Shown: positions 45,831-58,479 of the stretch, piece after piece | How the letters are laid out: each line of letters opens with the position of its first letter | Position numbering within the stretch: position 1 is the stretch's first letter | Assembly: GCA_038030265.1 (NCBI GenBank) | Contig: CM075938.1 | Coordinates: 22,235,009 to 22,299,008 of the forward strand | Direction of reading: 5' to 3' | DNA from: Corythucha ciliata | Taxonomy: Eukaryota; Arthropoda; Insecta; Hemiptera; Tingidae | Length of the DNA: 64,000 nucleotides | The notes under the pieces: model-generated | What the model was told of the DNA's origin: nothing | The model's input: only the letters and a program-made list of their open reading frames with translations | The model's database searches: none | Position numbers and translations under genes: made by a program

Positions 45831-46201
45831 TTTTTTTTTTTTTTTTTTTTTCAGGGTCTGTACCACGATTCATCGTTGGTGGGGACAAGTGGGTTGGGAA
45901 GTGTGGCGACTGGCGAGGAAGAAGGGAGTGTAAAAAAAAACGTGAATAATCCGTATTCTCCTAAAAACGGTAATTATAGGAATCAATACTTATTGTAATT
46001 AGGTAGCTAAGAATAATTCCCAGTGTCAGTGTGGTGAGTAGGGGTGGAGGAGCAACGTGCAGCAAAGCAGCCCACGCGGAGGGCCTTCATTTTGTAACGG
46101 GACGGGGTGGAATCTGTTCGCATACGTTCCAAAAAAGGGCTTCAAGGGCAGTCGGGGTTACAATATCGACGATGGAAGTAGAAAAATAAATTCCAACTTA
46201 C

Positions 46202-46356
46202 GTTAGAGAAACTACTTGGAGATGACGTCGTAGTCACGACGGCATTCTTCCCCGCCGAGGACTGTTGAGCGGCCGCAGCTGCGGCCGCCGCGAAGCTCAA
46301 CGAATTGTAAGCCGCCGTGTTGTAGTACGACGGAATCTGGTGATTATTCCCTAATC
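46202..46356 (-). CDS. SoxB2: SoxB2 gene, internal exon (Ala-rich linker)
   Basis: A 155-bp minus-strand exon. The acceptor TTTTTTCTCAG precedes GATTAGGGAATAAT and the donor is AAC followed by GTAAGT, both good consensus. Entered in phase 1, it completes a Gly codon (G+GA) from the HMG exon and encodes LGNNHQIPSYYNTAAYNSLSF, eight Ala in a row, QQSSAGKNAVV and TTTSSPSSFSN, leaving in phase 0. The joined text ...DALRA-G-LGNN is smooth. Ala runs shortly after the HMG box are common in SoxB2 proteins. The exon is too short to stand out as an ORF; reading frame, phase match and splice sites together support it. Confidence 0.85.
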
Positions 46357-48993
46357 CTGAGAAAAAAAAAAAAAAAAAAGTTTAAAGACCCTGCAGAACG
46401 CTAATCCTTATTTATACTGGTCAGGGACACGACCATGAATACATGAGAAATGTAAAATGTAAAAACAAAACAACAAATCGAGAACAATGCTTTTATTTCC
46501 TTTTTTTTAAGCGTGACCACACACGAAGTGCACACAAGTGACATTCCTGAGATCCTAAGTGAAGTTGAGACTCCATCAATCAAACTGTAAAAATAAAAAA
46601 AAGACTGGAGAACACAGAAGGATTCAGTTGTCACACGAGTATTACTCTCTTGTGCGTGTCTGTTAAAGGTGTGGGAGAGAGAATTGAAGTTTTGTGTTTA
46701 CTTTGAATAAAAAGAAAAAGGAATGAATGATGATTTGTATAGTTGGTTCGGTTGGTGAAGTGCGATGAGTGAGCTGGAGATAGAGAGGGATGGAAAGGGG
46801 CTGTCTAAGGTAATGACGAGAACAATAGCCAATTTTCGGTCAAGAGAACTCCCCACCACAGCACACTACAGCACCATCATGGTAGAACTGTTGCGGGTTT
46901 CCAGTAATAATAAACCGAACAATACCCGGCTTCGCTTCATATTTATGCAGGTGAAGCCACCGCTCCACCCCTCCACGCCCACATCATCATGAAAGAAAAT
47001 CCCATGAAAGGATCGTATAATGATATAAACAAACATTCCCGTCTTTATTGTCCGGTCTCTGTGCAGATGTGTAAAATTATTATCGGACTATTTGATTCCC
47101 TCCACCCAGCTATTTCACCCTTAACAAGAATCCCATCAGGGTTGGCGCGGGAAGTGTTTGAATGGATGAGGGGTATGGGGAGTGCTGATGAATCGACTCT
47201 TTTCAGGATCTGTTTGTATAAGAAAGAGAGGGACAGCTCTAGGATAAATAACCATTGTGAAAACTTTGTTCTAATGAGTATTGACGAGAACTCGACAATC
47301 CGTCATTTATTATTCAATTCCAATCAATTTCGAAAAAGAAAAAGTGGGAAAGCTCGTGTGGGGGAAGCCGGGTGAGTTAGGGTTGGCTCATCTTTTCCGT
47401 CACAAGGGGGTAGAGGGCAAAGAAGCTCGGGAGAGGAGGCATGGATTTTCGATTTCGTACTTGTCGGAAAATATCAGAATTCCGAAACACAGCCCCATTT
47501 CCATGAGTGAGGTGTTATGCGAGAAAATATTAATTTTGTATGGCTTTTCTCATTATTTCCAGCCACGTGCGTCATCACTGCGGCTGCAATGGACGACTGT
47601 GTATTTGTCGTTAATTTGCGTCCAGTTCCCTCCCCGGTGAATCTTTTTCTTCACAAAAAAAAAACAAAAAAACAAAAAAACTTTTCAACTTCAGGCATTG
47701 TGCATTCTAACTCAGAAAATGAGTTGTGTAGCGCAAGGGTATCCTTTTCACACAAAAAAGGCGACTGCCTTTTGTGTAGATAGGCATGGAGAAAAAGAGA
47801 CAGTATGACAACATGTAGGGAGGGGGGCAATTGGTAAGGAGAAGGGGGTGTCATTTTTATTGCTGTTTCCTTAAAAGGCCTTTTAAAGGACGACGATTTT
47901 CTTCTTCTTTTCTTTTTGGCAGTCGTAAAGTTTTAAAGGCAATTGTTATTTGGTTGCCTTTTATTTTCTTTATAAAAATGAATTTCAAAACGGAAAACAG
48001 AGTGGGAGTGTATAGGGGGCCATAAATCACGCCTTAAAACAGGCTGGATGGTTTTTCTGATAAAAAAATATTTTTAAACAATCAACATTCTTAAATTAAA
48101 ATAAACTCTTTAGATGATCGATTGACTTTCCACTTCATGTACTAACAATAAGCGCAATAACGAGAACAACAATCAAACACGTCTTTTGAGTTTTACTGTG
48201 CGGGATTATGAATAATCGACCGTCGAGGAGGAGGTGAATCGCTTTAGCTATTATGGTTGTTAGCTGTCTATTGACGAGGAACTCTTGAAAAAAGACGAAA
48301 AAGTAGTCGGAGGTCATGATGACACCCATTAACGTTTGTAAAACGGAATAAAAGTCTTGTTTTAAACCGGTAGCCCCCGAAAAGAGACACCCCAGGAGAC
48401 CGTCCCCTTAAATTTTCATGTAAATGAACGCGATTCCTGTTTTTGTCCTCCAGTCTACAATTTTTTAGTGAGGACGAGGGAACGGCTAAAAAAATATATA
48501 TATAGGGAGATTAATAGTCTTATAAAAGCGTAGGAGGGGGTTGTCTCCGAGTTAGATAATTCAACGTTTTTATTGTCATACATTACAAGAAAACAGCCGG
48601 TTGGTTACGTTTCGTTCTTTTTGTAGTAATAATAATAATAAGAAAAGAGCTACCCAAACCAAAAAGGTGTTTGATCAAGATCTTTAGGCAACTGTTTTTT
48701 TGTTGTTCTTCTTTTTGTTTTGTTTTTTTCATTCTCGGAGTTGTATGAATAAGGAATGAGCGAAGCGGCGAATGTGAAAGAAAAAGACTAGCTTCCGGAG
48801 TCTATTCTTCAAAAATTTGAAAGAACAAATTAAGGCCAACAAATGATGAATAAAGAGGCGAACAATTAGAGCGACACTATATCGTTTCGACATCGCCGAC
48901 GCAACTTAAGCGCGTCTAGGACAGATAGAAACAACTGGAAGTGTGTGAGTGATGTGGAAACGATATCGTATCGTCAGTCGCCAGAGCTGGGGC

Positions 48994-49005
48994 GGGCGTA
49001 GCCAG
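48994..49005 (+). mobile_element. Possible solitary hAT-type terminus
   Basis: GGGCGTAGCCAG is identical to the 12-base terminal core of the hAT element at 25921-27766. As in that element, it is followed by dialect-C words (near 49110 and from 49680). No matching right end or target duplication was found. Confidence 0.5.
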
Positions 49006-49138
49006 ACATTGGTCCGGGGTGGGCAGAAGATGTCAGATGCCCCAAAGACCCCAGGCAGCAAGAGAAGTGGTAGTTCACAACTAAGATACATATAGGCTCT
49101 TTAAATCGTCAAATTGTTCCCCAGAAACTGAATTTCAT

Positions 49139-49500
49139 AAAAAAAACGCTGCAAATTTTACACATGGGTTTATTATTCATGAATAGTCAAATCCGGCTTG
49201 AAGTTACATGAAAATCGACACCCCACACCCCTATGATCTTAAAACCTTTGAAAACCCCCATTTTGGACCCGCTTTTGGCGCATAAAACGCCAGGAAGTTA
49301 ATTGATCAAACTGATCAGATGTTAGGACCAACTAGATCCCAAATGGAGTCTATGTGCGAAAGAACGAATTTTTTCGAGCAATCCTGGGGCAAGATATGGC
49401 CCGGACGGCGTACACAGAAAACGTTTAAGGGTGGGTTGTAAAAAAAATTTCTGACCGAAAACATAGGTGTATTATTCAGAATGAATAAAAAACCAAAAGG
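49139..49500. mobile_element. Dispersed repeat family R, second copy
   Basis: 49139-49400 is the reverse complement of 2199-2500 and 49383-49500 is a direct match to 1868-2000. Shared words are GATCAAACTGATCAGATGTT, AGGACCAACTAGATCCCAAA and CCGAAAACATAGGTGTATTA. It interrupts a dialect-C block and lies in the Sox intron. Confidence 0.85.
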
Positions 49501-49679
49501 TTAGAATCCGTCAAAAATTAACAGTTCCGCCGGAAAACTATCTTCGTAGCCTTCTACTCAGGATTTTCTGTCCAAAAACTGACAATGTTTTCCTCATAAA
49601 TATTGATGCTTGTAGGAAAGGCTTATAGCTCTCCAATACGGGGAGTCAGACTTTTCAACGTTATGCCTGAGAGACGTTT

Positions 49680-50900
49680 TGTTTTTTTAACCCAGAATTG
49701 AAGGTTTTACTCTGAAACTGAAAAATTGTATTCCAAAACAGACAATTTTATGCAAAAAGCCGAAGTGATTACACCCCAAACTGGAATTTTCTTTACAAAA
49801 CTGGGCGATGTTTCCTCCAAAACTCTCGTTCTACACTAAAAACTAACGACCCTACCCATAGCTGTTCAAACACCTAACTGGTGGTTTGAACCCAAACGGA
49901 TGATTATACGCCATAATTAACTGACGACTATGCCCCGAAACAAACGATTTTATCCCTAAAGTGGCGAATTCACAACGAAATAGTTTATTATAGAACGAGT
50001 GGATAAAGTGTGATTTTACCAGCGAGTTTTTTCGTACACTAAAAAAACACGTGCAGGTAAAATCCACTTTTCTACGAGTTGCATATGCTATTTTTCGCGC
50101 GACGCCAGACGATTAGCAGAAAGTTGCGATCTCGTCCGTTGGGGCAGTGAGAAAAAAGTGAAGGACGAATTCCTCCATCACCGCGAACACCTTTCATGAC
50201 ATCGAAAACTCACATTTCAGTCACTGATAAATGGAAAGGCTGTGGAACCCACGGTGAAACAGTCTGTGATAAACCTCAGTTTCGCTTACTTTCAAAGTTT
50301 CAAAACAGTGGCTAAAATGCAACTTAAGACAGCTGTTTTATCTCCGAAACAGTGGCTAAAATTACTGTTAAAATGAATGTTGATGATGTTGAATGATTAA
50401 TAGCGTCTCCAATTTGCACAAAATTATGCATTGTGGCATTCAATTTTTACCTGTTCACTCTGAATTAAATTATAATTATGTCAATGGAGAAGACGGGTGG
50501 GAATGAATTGTCCCGTTGTAAAATTTAGGCAAACGGTGAACGCTATTAGTTAAACGTTTACTTTTAGGGTTAACCCCAAAACTGTGCATTTTACTTCGAA
50601 ACTGACAATGTCACACCATAACTGACGTTTTCCGCAAACCGGAGGATTGTACGTCAAAACTGACGATTTTACCACAATACTGACGATTAGTTTCCAAATA
50701 AGACCATATTTCACCAAAACGGACGATTTCACGGCAAAGCTGACGTATACCAAAACTTTTGGCGGTTTTTTAATCATAAATTAATATTTTACTCCGAAAC
50801 TGCGACGATATTCTCAAAACCCGGAAGTGATGTTCGAAGGATTTCACTACAAAATATTATATCTAAAGATATTATCTAAAAACCGGCGTTTATAACCACA
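49680..50900 (+). repeat. Degenerate tandem repeat, dialect C (intronic)
   Basis: Words such as CCAAAACTGG, ACTGACGATTTTACC and AACGGACGATTTCACGG recur about every 20-22 bp in 49680-50000 and 50560-50900. The stretch 50000-50560 is less regular. Confidence 0.78.
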
Positions 50901-53900
50901 AAACTAACTTCTCTGATCCGCAGATTGGTGCATTTCGCGGAAGTTACGAAAAAGATACGTGACCCCATGGTGGCTACTTCCCGAATAAAATTGACAAAAG
51001 GAGCTGGTTCTCGGTTTCTAGACACCATTACACGGCTAAAAAGTAGAACAATTTCTAATGTGATCCCTTATTACCGTACAAAATGCTAATTTTAGCAGTT
51101 TCTGAAAGCATTTTGCACCCTCCATGAGCCAACTAAAAAAGTTCCCAGAAATTGTAATGAAATTTTTCAAAAAATGCAGTGCTGCGAAAGCGCTGGACCA
51201 AAAACTTCAAATTTCGCAAATGTTTTGCTGCGTACGGTGGAATTTCAAGGCTATTAGGCACCGTCGGAGCTTCACCCGCAATTAAAGAAATCCTGAAACA
51301 GCACTAGCAATTTTTGCGTCTATTCAACACCGAAACTGGTAATTTCTATCCAGAATCTGCAGTTTTGTAACAATTTTCCACCCAGAAAATTGTAATTTGG
51401 CTGACCCGAGGTTCAGGCGCTATAGCTAAATAATAATCACTTTAGAAGCTGAACACATACACACATAAAAAAAGACAACGGCTTCTTTAGGAGGACTCCA
51501 CTAAGCTTCACGATCAAAAAGTCACTTAATTAGACCGCCTGTTATCGATTTGGTTTCTCTGGGCTTAAAGACACGTTGAGTAGCCAGCTTCCCTCCTTCC
51601 TGTAACCTCCTAAATCCTTCGCATGGCTGTAAGAGCCTACACGTGTCCCATGCCGTCAGCCACGTTCACGACATCGAAGAATCAACTCAGGAGAAAAGGT
51701 AACCTGCCATATCTCGATTCCAGAACAAGCATCAGCAATATTTATATATCGATATAATATGAAGCATTGATCGATATTTCGTCTAGGAAGTATGTGATTA
51801 CGGAGCTTTGCTGCCGCCAAGAAATCACAAGCGTATCCAAGTGGTCCGTCGAATCAAGACACGGTAGGGGATTGGGATAGAGGAGACGTGAAAAAAAGCC
51901 TCCTCGGTGGTTGCGGCGACGCTTGATCCTTGTTTACACAGCAGCCAACGCGGCGGCGACGCGACGGTAGCGTGGGACGAATAAAATGGTTAAAAGGCGT
52001 TCGAACGATCCATTGGTAAAAACTGTTATAACGGATGAGGGGGTAGGCTTTTTTTTTCGCAAACTCTTTCTATTGTCAGGTTTTATTTTTAATTATTGAA
52101 AACGAGGCTGTTAGGAAGTGTTTGAAATTGTGTTGACTGGGGTGGAGTTGAAGAGGTTAAAAGAACAAGAGGGCACTATACCGGGGGCGGCTGGCTAAAG
52201 CCGATTAGCATTGATTAATTCTTTTTTGAATAGGTTCGCTGTTAATTATCGATTAAGAGATTAGAAAAAGTAGGGGAAAGGGCTGCAGGAGGCTCAATGT
52301 AAATTGGTTCAAAAGAGAGGAGAGATAATGTTTTCGAAATGCTATTATCCGTTCCTTTTATTTCGAAATGCTGTTAATTATTTAAGCAATTATATTTTGA
52401 ATGAAGTTTAAGTTTCTAGCTATTTTCTTTTCATTCATTCAGAACGGGTGGAGGGGGGACGATTTATAAGATCATCTCCATTATTTGTACATCTTAAAAA
52501 GCCTGATTAACCGCCGGAAATTTAAATTTTTGACGCCTTACCTTTAAAATTACGCCCCTGCTCCTTTCTACCCCCGGATTTTCGGCACATATGCTCACGC
52601 CAGTAAAGACCTCCTTTGACAGACAATGGAGACGAAAAGTGATTTGAATGCGAAGGGTGAAGGATCTGAAAGATGAGGCAAATCTCTCCTCCCCCCTCAA
52701 CCCTCCGAATCCCATTAGCGTGGGTTGTTCGGGAGAGAGAGAGTGAGAGAGGGATTGGGTGAATGTGAATTGGGGGATGTTCTCATATAAACAATTCCAC
52801 CCCCTCATTCCTAATACCAATTTACTTGTTTCCCCTTACAATTTTCCTCTCGTTTCCAATTATTATCTCTGAAGGAGCTCCAGTGAAGTAATCCTTTCTG
52901 CTCACTTAAATACCCCCCCCCCTTCCCGTAAACATAGACTATTTGTCTATGTAACCCATCACACCACTCGATATCGGATCATCCAAACAAAAACTGACGC
53001 TTATTATACAAACTCGAGGAGTGTAGTCACTAATTTATGAATTCTTGATTTTTTTCATATTCACCCCTCAGCTCCAACTCTATTCATTCACTCTCATTTC
53101 ACCTCTTGTCCACAGAACCCATCAACATCACAAAAACGGCTCTCGATCCCACTCCTGTTTTCCTGTATAGCACTTTTCAAGTGCTCGTAATTATTAACAG
53201 CCCCCCTCCTGCCTATTATTATACCACGTTGAAAAGTTATAATGCGTGAAATCTTTTTCAAGGAGCAGAACACAACAACAATAAAAATTAAACGAAGCTA
53301 TAGAGGGCTAAGGGTGGTCGGAGGGAGGCATTCGAAATTAATATCCTCGCCCTCCACCACCCACCTTACTTCATTCATAATTCCGTTCGTTTTTACGGTG
53401 CTATTTTTTAATAATCTCGGGAGAGAGAGAAAAGTTTAAAAAGAACCAGCATTTTTTGAAGGCTCCTCGCGGGTTATTCGAATCAAAACCCGTGAAAACT
53501 TGTGGTTTACTGTAAAATTAATAGCCCCAAGTGTGAAAGAAGTGGATGCGAATGGTAAATTTGAAGAAAGAATGTGATTTTTATGTAGTTTTAAAAAATT
53601 ACTTTGTAAATAAATTGCTCTCCCTCCATCCGTTTTTTTTTCTTCAAGGAGCTTGTTTTGTGGAACCGTCCCAAAAAAAGTCCAAAGCGAATAGAGAACG
53701 GCGCGGGAGAAAATCTGGTTATTTATTGGACCCCCCACCCTTCCACAGGACCACTGAAACCACTCGTTCTGAAAGTGTGTGTAGGTGTACAAAAGGATAA
53801 AATGCCGCGGTATAGAAGGTGGTTTGGTGAGGTTTTTTTTGTTGTTTGTCGCATGTATCATTCATTTAGGCATCTACCTCCCCTCTAGCCCTCACCAACA

Positions 53901-55529
53901 CGTTGGGTAAGGCGGTGAAGGGGAAGTCGTAAAATTTTGGATTACGAAAGGAAAGCCGACCGTGTATAAATTATTTCCAGTTCGAAAGCGTCGTACGGTG
54001 ACGAGGGGAAGGGGATACCGAAAAATGAGTTCTACCTATTAAGTTTAAGCTTCTAGAGCGTCAGTTAGTAGATCGAATGAATTGACTAGCGAAGGGTCTC
54101 CTACTTTGATAGCTACGCCGACTCCTGAACTTTGGATACTGTCGATCCGCGCCCCTCGCAGTGCAAATCTGAGGTCCAAAATGCCACTTCTATAAAGACA
54201 AACTTTCGTTTGCTGGAGCTTAAATTCGAATTGTTTGTAAAATAAGAGAAAGTACTGAGAAAATATGGGTTAAAATTACCAGTTTGACAGCCTTAATTTG
54301 AACCTCAATCCATCGGCCTAAAGTTTATATACCATGCCCTGGCTGTCATGTGCTGAAAAACCCGATCTCCAACGTTAGAGATAAGATAACATTACCCTAA
54401 AACTCACTACGCCCTGCGGCAGCCATTGATCTAGGGAGAAGCTTACAGTGCGGCTTGAGCCCCCTCCTTCGTGGCAGTTTTTGATATGGTCTCTACTAAT
54501 CCCCCAAATCATGTATCGCGAGTTTCACAACTGTTGATTTTACGCCATAAGTTGGCTATTCAGCTTCATGACTGAGGATGATTCGGCAACGAAATAGTTA
54601 ATTTTGTAGTTCAACAGCCCCCACCTCCATCACAAACACAACCAGGAGCACGAAACTAGCTATTTTTACATGATAATTTAGTCCTGGAGATTGGAAGAAG
54701 CTGACTGAGAGCAGCTAAACGATATTAGCGTGAACATGCTGAGTGATTGGCACACGTTTTGGAAAAACGACCCTCATATCCTCGTTATGGCCTAAGATCT
54801 CACTTTTCACCAGCCTGAGGTCCTCTCCGACATGGTTCGCCGGGATTGGTCGAAGCCGGTCCATTTATTCGACCGAAACCATCAGCTTCATGCGGATAGT
54901 CACCTCAATTACCAAGCCACAACGAGAGCCTCGACCAAATAGCCCTCATGGGCATGGGCCCTATGAAACAGAGACTAGACCGCACTTTTAGGAAATTCAA
55001 CCTTTTAGGGTGCGTTTATCAATGCTCTTATTCTACAGACAAAGCTGGGATAAGTCTGGTTGCTACCCGGGCCTTTTTGTAAACAGTAATGTAAACTTAT
55101 TCGAGGGAAAGCTATTCCATGCGATATCCGGTGATTGATAAACTCACCCTTTGGCTTTAAATTGTAAACTGTTCTCTAATTACTCCCACCGAAGCCCTAA
55201 CGTCTTTAACCCTCTACAGACACTTAAACCAGCGTGCAAGAGTTATCCTGCGGACGGTGGAAGCACAATCCACAACCCTGAAGTTCAAGAAAGACAGTCC
55301 GAATGAGATTTGGGGACAGAGAAGATGAATGCGAACTTCCATTGACTTCAGCGGGGATTGCTCATTAACAAAAACCAATTTCGTTCCCGATTCGAAAAAA
55401 ACAATTGGATGCGAACGTCTCACTGAAAAACAAAAAGAATCACATTCACAGGCTTTATGACACTCACTTTAGTTTAAGCGATCTTACTAACAATATATCA
55501 TCGAGTTTCCTCTTCAAAATCGATTGTTT
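50901..55529. other. Intronic DNA, no exon recognised
   Basis: 50901-51460 has weak dialect-B/C-like words. 51460-54000 is unique-looking with GA-rich and C-rich tracts (10 C at 52913-52922). 54030-55530 holds scattered GC-richer patches; the patch 54740-54990 has an open frame with no recognised domain. Confidence 0.45.
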
Positions 55530-57583
55530 TGACCTAAAGTACGGTGCAATTAGACCTAAACCCCAACATCCAAAGTGAAAGTTTCCCTTCAACGCCAAAT
55601 TGTTCCTCACAACCCACATATTGATTGGTAAAAAGTTCCACCATATGGAGCTATGGGTTTGCGTGGGAGGGGGTAATAAGTTAGTAAATTCTTATTTTGT
55701 TCCAGTATTTCTCAAAAATTTCGAAATATATGAGGTTTATTGTAAAAATGAGCGTTTACAAAAATAATCTTCATCAAATTGCCCACAAAAATGATCCCCG
55801 AGATAATCTTTACTTGAGTGAACGGTTCGAGAGTTACGGCGGGTGTAGTAGTACACATTTTTCGTATTTCGACGTTTTTTGTCGAAAAAACTGGCATAAA
55901 GAAACTTTTTTTTGTTTGCACGATTTTCTTTTGTAAAATCAAATTGCAATTTCCGTGGACTTAGTTAGTAGTATACCCTTGGAGGGACAAAAACCTTCTC
56001 TTCCTCTCAAGGGGCGCTACGTTTTAAGGGATAATAGGCTTCCTTTGGCCTAGGTCATATACACAAGGTGAATCCGTATTACTCAGATACAAAATTTTGA
56101 GTGAAACTACGTCTAAAACCAAGTAGAATGCCACCTCTGGAGGTGTCCTATCTCGAGCCATTCCTGGTTTATGATTTTTTTCTTTATAATGCAAAAACAG
56201 GGCAATTTCGTTCAAAGATCCGCAATTTCTCGGCTTATATCGCACCTAATCCAAACACTGATGGCAGTTTCGGGAACTATGGCAAATTTCATGTGAGATA
56301 GAGGCAACTTCATTGCTTGAAATCATCATCAACTCCTAGAAATTTGGCCTTTTGTCATAGATTCACGTAAACTCCATAAATTGTACGTTTTCCAAAACAT
56401 TGCTGTATCCAAACGGGTTTTTTCGCAGACTGACGATGCTCCAAAAAAACGTCCCTTATTTTCTAAAGTTTGTTATGGCGTGTTCACATTTAACGGCCCC
56501 CCTGACATTTCCCGCGATAATATCGCGAGAATGCACAGAGTCGAATTTTTCTACAGAATGAATAACAATCGCTCAGGATATTCGTCGATAAACGTCAGTA
56601 GTAACATGATATGTGAATAAACCATAAAAAAGCTGATAATATGGGGACGTTTTTGCGATGCATCGCAAGTCTGTGGAGAAAGCCGTTTGGATACAGCAAT
56701 CTTTTGGAAAGCGTACTTAGTGTGGAATTTACGTGAATCTACGACAAAAGGCCAGATTTTTAGGATTTAACGATCATTTCAAGCAATGAAATGGCCTCTA
56801 TCTTAACCGAAATATTCCGTAGTTTCTGAAAATGTCATCAAGGTTTGGATCAAGTGTAAAATGTAAGCCGAGAAATCTGGGATTTTTCAAAGCAATTGCC
56901 GTAATTTTCTTCACTTAAAAAAAAATCATAAATCTTGAATGGATCTCGATTGGACCCGTCCGGAAGTGGCGTTGTACTCGGATTTAGACGTAGTTTCACC
57001 CAAAATTTTGTGTCATAGTAATACGGATCCACTCTGTGTTTATAACCTTGGCATATGAAAGCCTATTATCCCTTCAAAGGTATCGCCCCTTGTGAAGGAG
57101 GGGGAGGTTTTTGCCCCTTGAAGGGCATTTTATTAACATTCTATCGTCCACTTCAATTGCAATTCGACTTTTCAAAACTCAATCATGCAAAAAACAAAAA
57201 GTTTCCTTATGCCAGTTTTTTCGACAAAAACCATCGAATTGCGAAAAATGTTTACTACTACACCCGCCGTAACTCTCGAACCGTTCACTCAAGTAAGATT
57301 ATCTCGGGGATCATTTTTGTGGGCAATTTGATGAAGATTATTTTTGTAAATGCTCATTTTCACAATAAACCTCAAAGATTTCGAAATATTTGAGAAATAC
57401 TGGAACAAAATAAGAATTTACTAAATTATACCCCCTCCCACGCAAACCCATAGCTCCAAATGGTGGAACTTTTTACCAATCAATATGTGGGTCGTGAGGA
57501 AAAATTTGGCATTGAAGGGAAACTTTCACTTTGGATGTTGAGGTTGGGCCGTTTTTTTGACTAATTGCACCGTACTACTAAAG
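55530..57583. mobile_element. 2-kb foldback element, arms ~0.95 kb
   Basis: The left arm (about 55530-56495) and right arm (about 56600-57583) are reverse complements over nearly their full length. Matching words at the outer edge are TACGGTGCAATTAG and ACATCCAAAGTGAAAGTTTC. In the middle they are GGTTCGAGAGTTACGGCGGG and AAATTGCCCACAAAAATGAT, and at the inner edge TTGCTGTATCCAAACGG. The centre (about 56500-56600) is unpaired. Arms differ by many substitutions and small indels, so the element is old. No transposase is visible, and no clear target duplication was found. Confidence 0.9.
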
Positions 57584-58066
57584 CATTTTAACCAGCTTTG
57601 CAATTTTCAGCATGATTGAAGTATCATTATTTAAAGTTTTCACTTGAAAGTGACAGACTGTGTACGCCTGTCAAAGCCCAAAAATGTCGCTGCCGCAGCT
57701 AGTTGTAGAGGGCATTTCACTATTGCGAATTTCCACTTTTTTAGTTAATTTGCGATCATATAGTAGAAATGGCTATCATCTCTGCAAGTCTCTCGACTCT
57801 CGAGCCCACAGAAAATAAGCTGAATTTGATCGAAAATGGCTATTCCAGACCTAAAATAGTATGCTCTTTCCGAATTCATCGTCAAAACTTGCAAAATGAC
57901 AGCAATAAACCGAGTTATTCGCATTTATCTAAGAAAAAGTGATGCAAGCCACAAAAAACGTTAGAAAAATCATATCTCGTAGGGTTTTGATCGCAAAACC
58001 CTACGAGCCCCTATGAGGCCTACCACGAGCAAAACTCTACCATGTTGTACAGGGTGTTAATGAGAT

Positions 58067-58099
<33 letters not shown>

Positions 58100-58479
58100 C
58101 ACTTGTCCTGTTCCACTCTGTATACGTATGAACTGATATAGGAATGTATATGAGGCAGGAACAACTTTTTCATCGGATGTTTTGACCTCAAATGCAGTGG
58201 GTTACCTCTACGAGATAAATAAAGCTTTGGTCACCGAGATTTGAATGATTTCACAAGTAGTCATCCGCGCTGATGGCCACACGCGACGACTGCGGCTAGC
58301 TGTGACACAGCGCACTCGGCTTCGTGACTGGCGTTTCCGGCGGTGTGCGTTTAACAAACCGCACACTGACCGAAACGCCCGCGTATTGGCGTAGTACGGG
58401 TGAGAAGTGCACAGTTGGAGCAGAATACATACAATACAAAAAACTAATGTCTGGCAATCCTCAAAAATTTGTTTGTTCA
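57584..58479. other. Intronic DNA with a TACAGGGTGTT word and a 30-T run
   Basis: No exon seen. TACAGGGTGTT at about 58038 resembles a mariner end but has no good partner; a T run (58070-58099) follows. From 58255 to 58400 the DNA is GC-richer, with a repeated CGCACACTGAC/GTGTGCGTTT symmetry. Confidence 0.45.
57976..58007. repeat. Perfect 14-bp hairpin
   Basis: CTCGTAGGGTTTTG, loop ATCG, then CAAAACCCTACGAG. It is not followed by a T run on either strand, so it need not be a terminator. Confidence 0.9.

Larger units (their letters stand above)
41476..46201 (-). other. Sox gene intron, 4,726 bp
   Basis: Bounded by GTAAGT at its 5' end (46201 downward) and TATATAG at its 3' end. The first 1 kb next to the last exon (41476-42580) is unique-looking. 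The rest is mostly dialect B (42580-43990), family G (44040-44450) and dialect D (44480-45830). The stretch 45852-46201 is unique-looking. Confidence 0.82.

Noticed and set aside
45537..45998. Plus-strand open frame ending with a T-run, CAG and GLYHDSSLVGTSG as a possible exon
   Set aside because: It overlaps dialect-D repeats, lies antisense in the Sox intron, has no recognised domain, and the T-run plus CAG can arise by chance.
58036..58126. TACAGGGTGTT ... CTCTGTATA as a tiny mariner-like element
   Set aside because: The right end matches poorly and the interior is a T run; no copies to compare.
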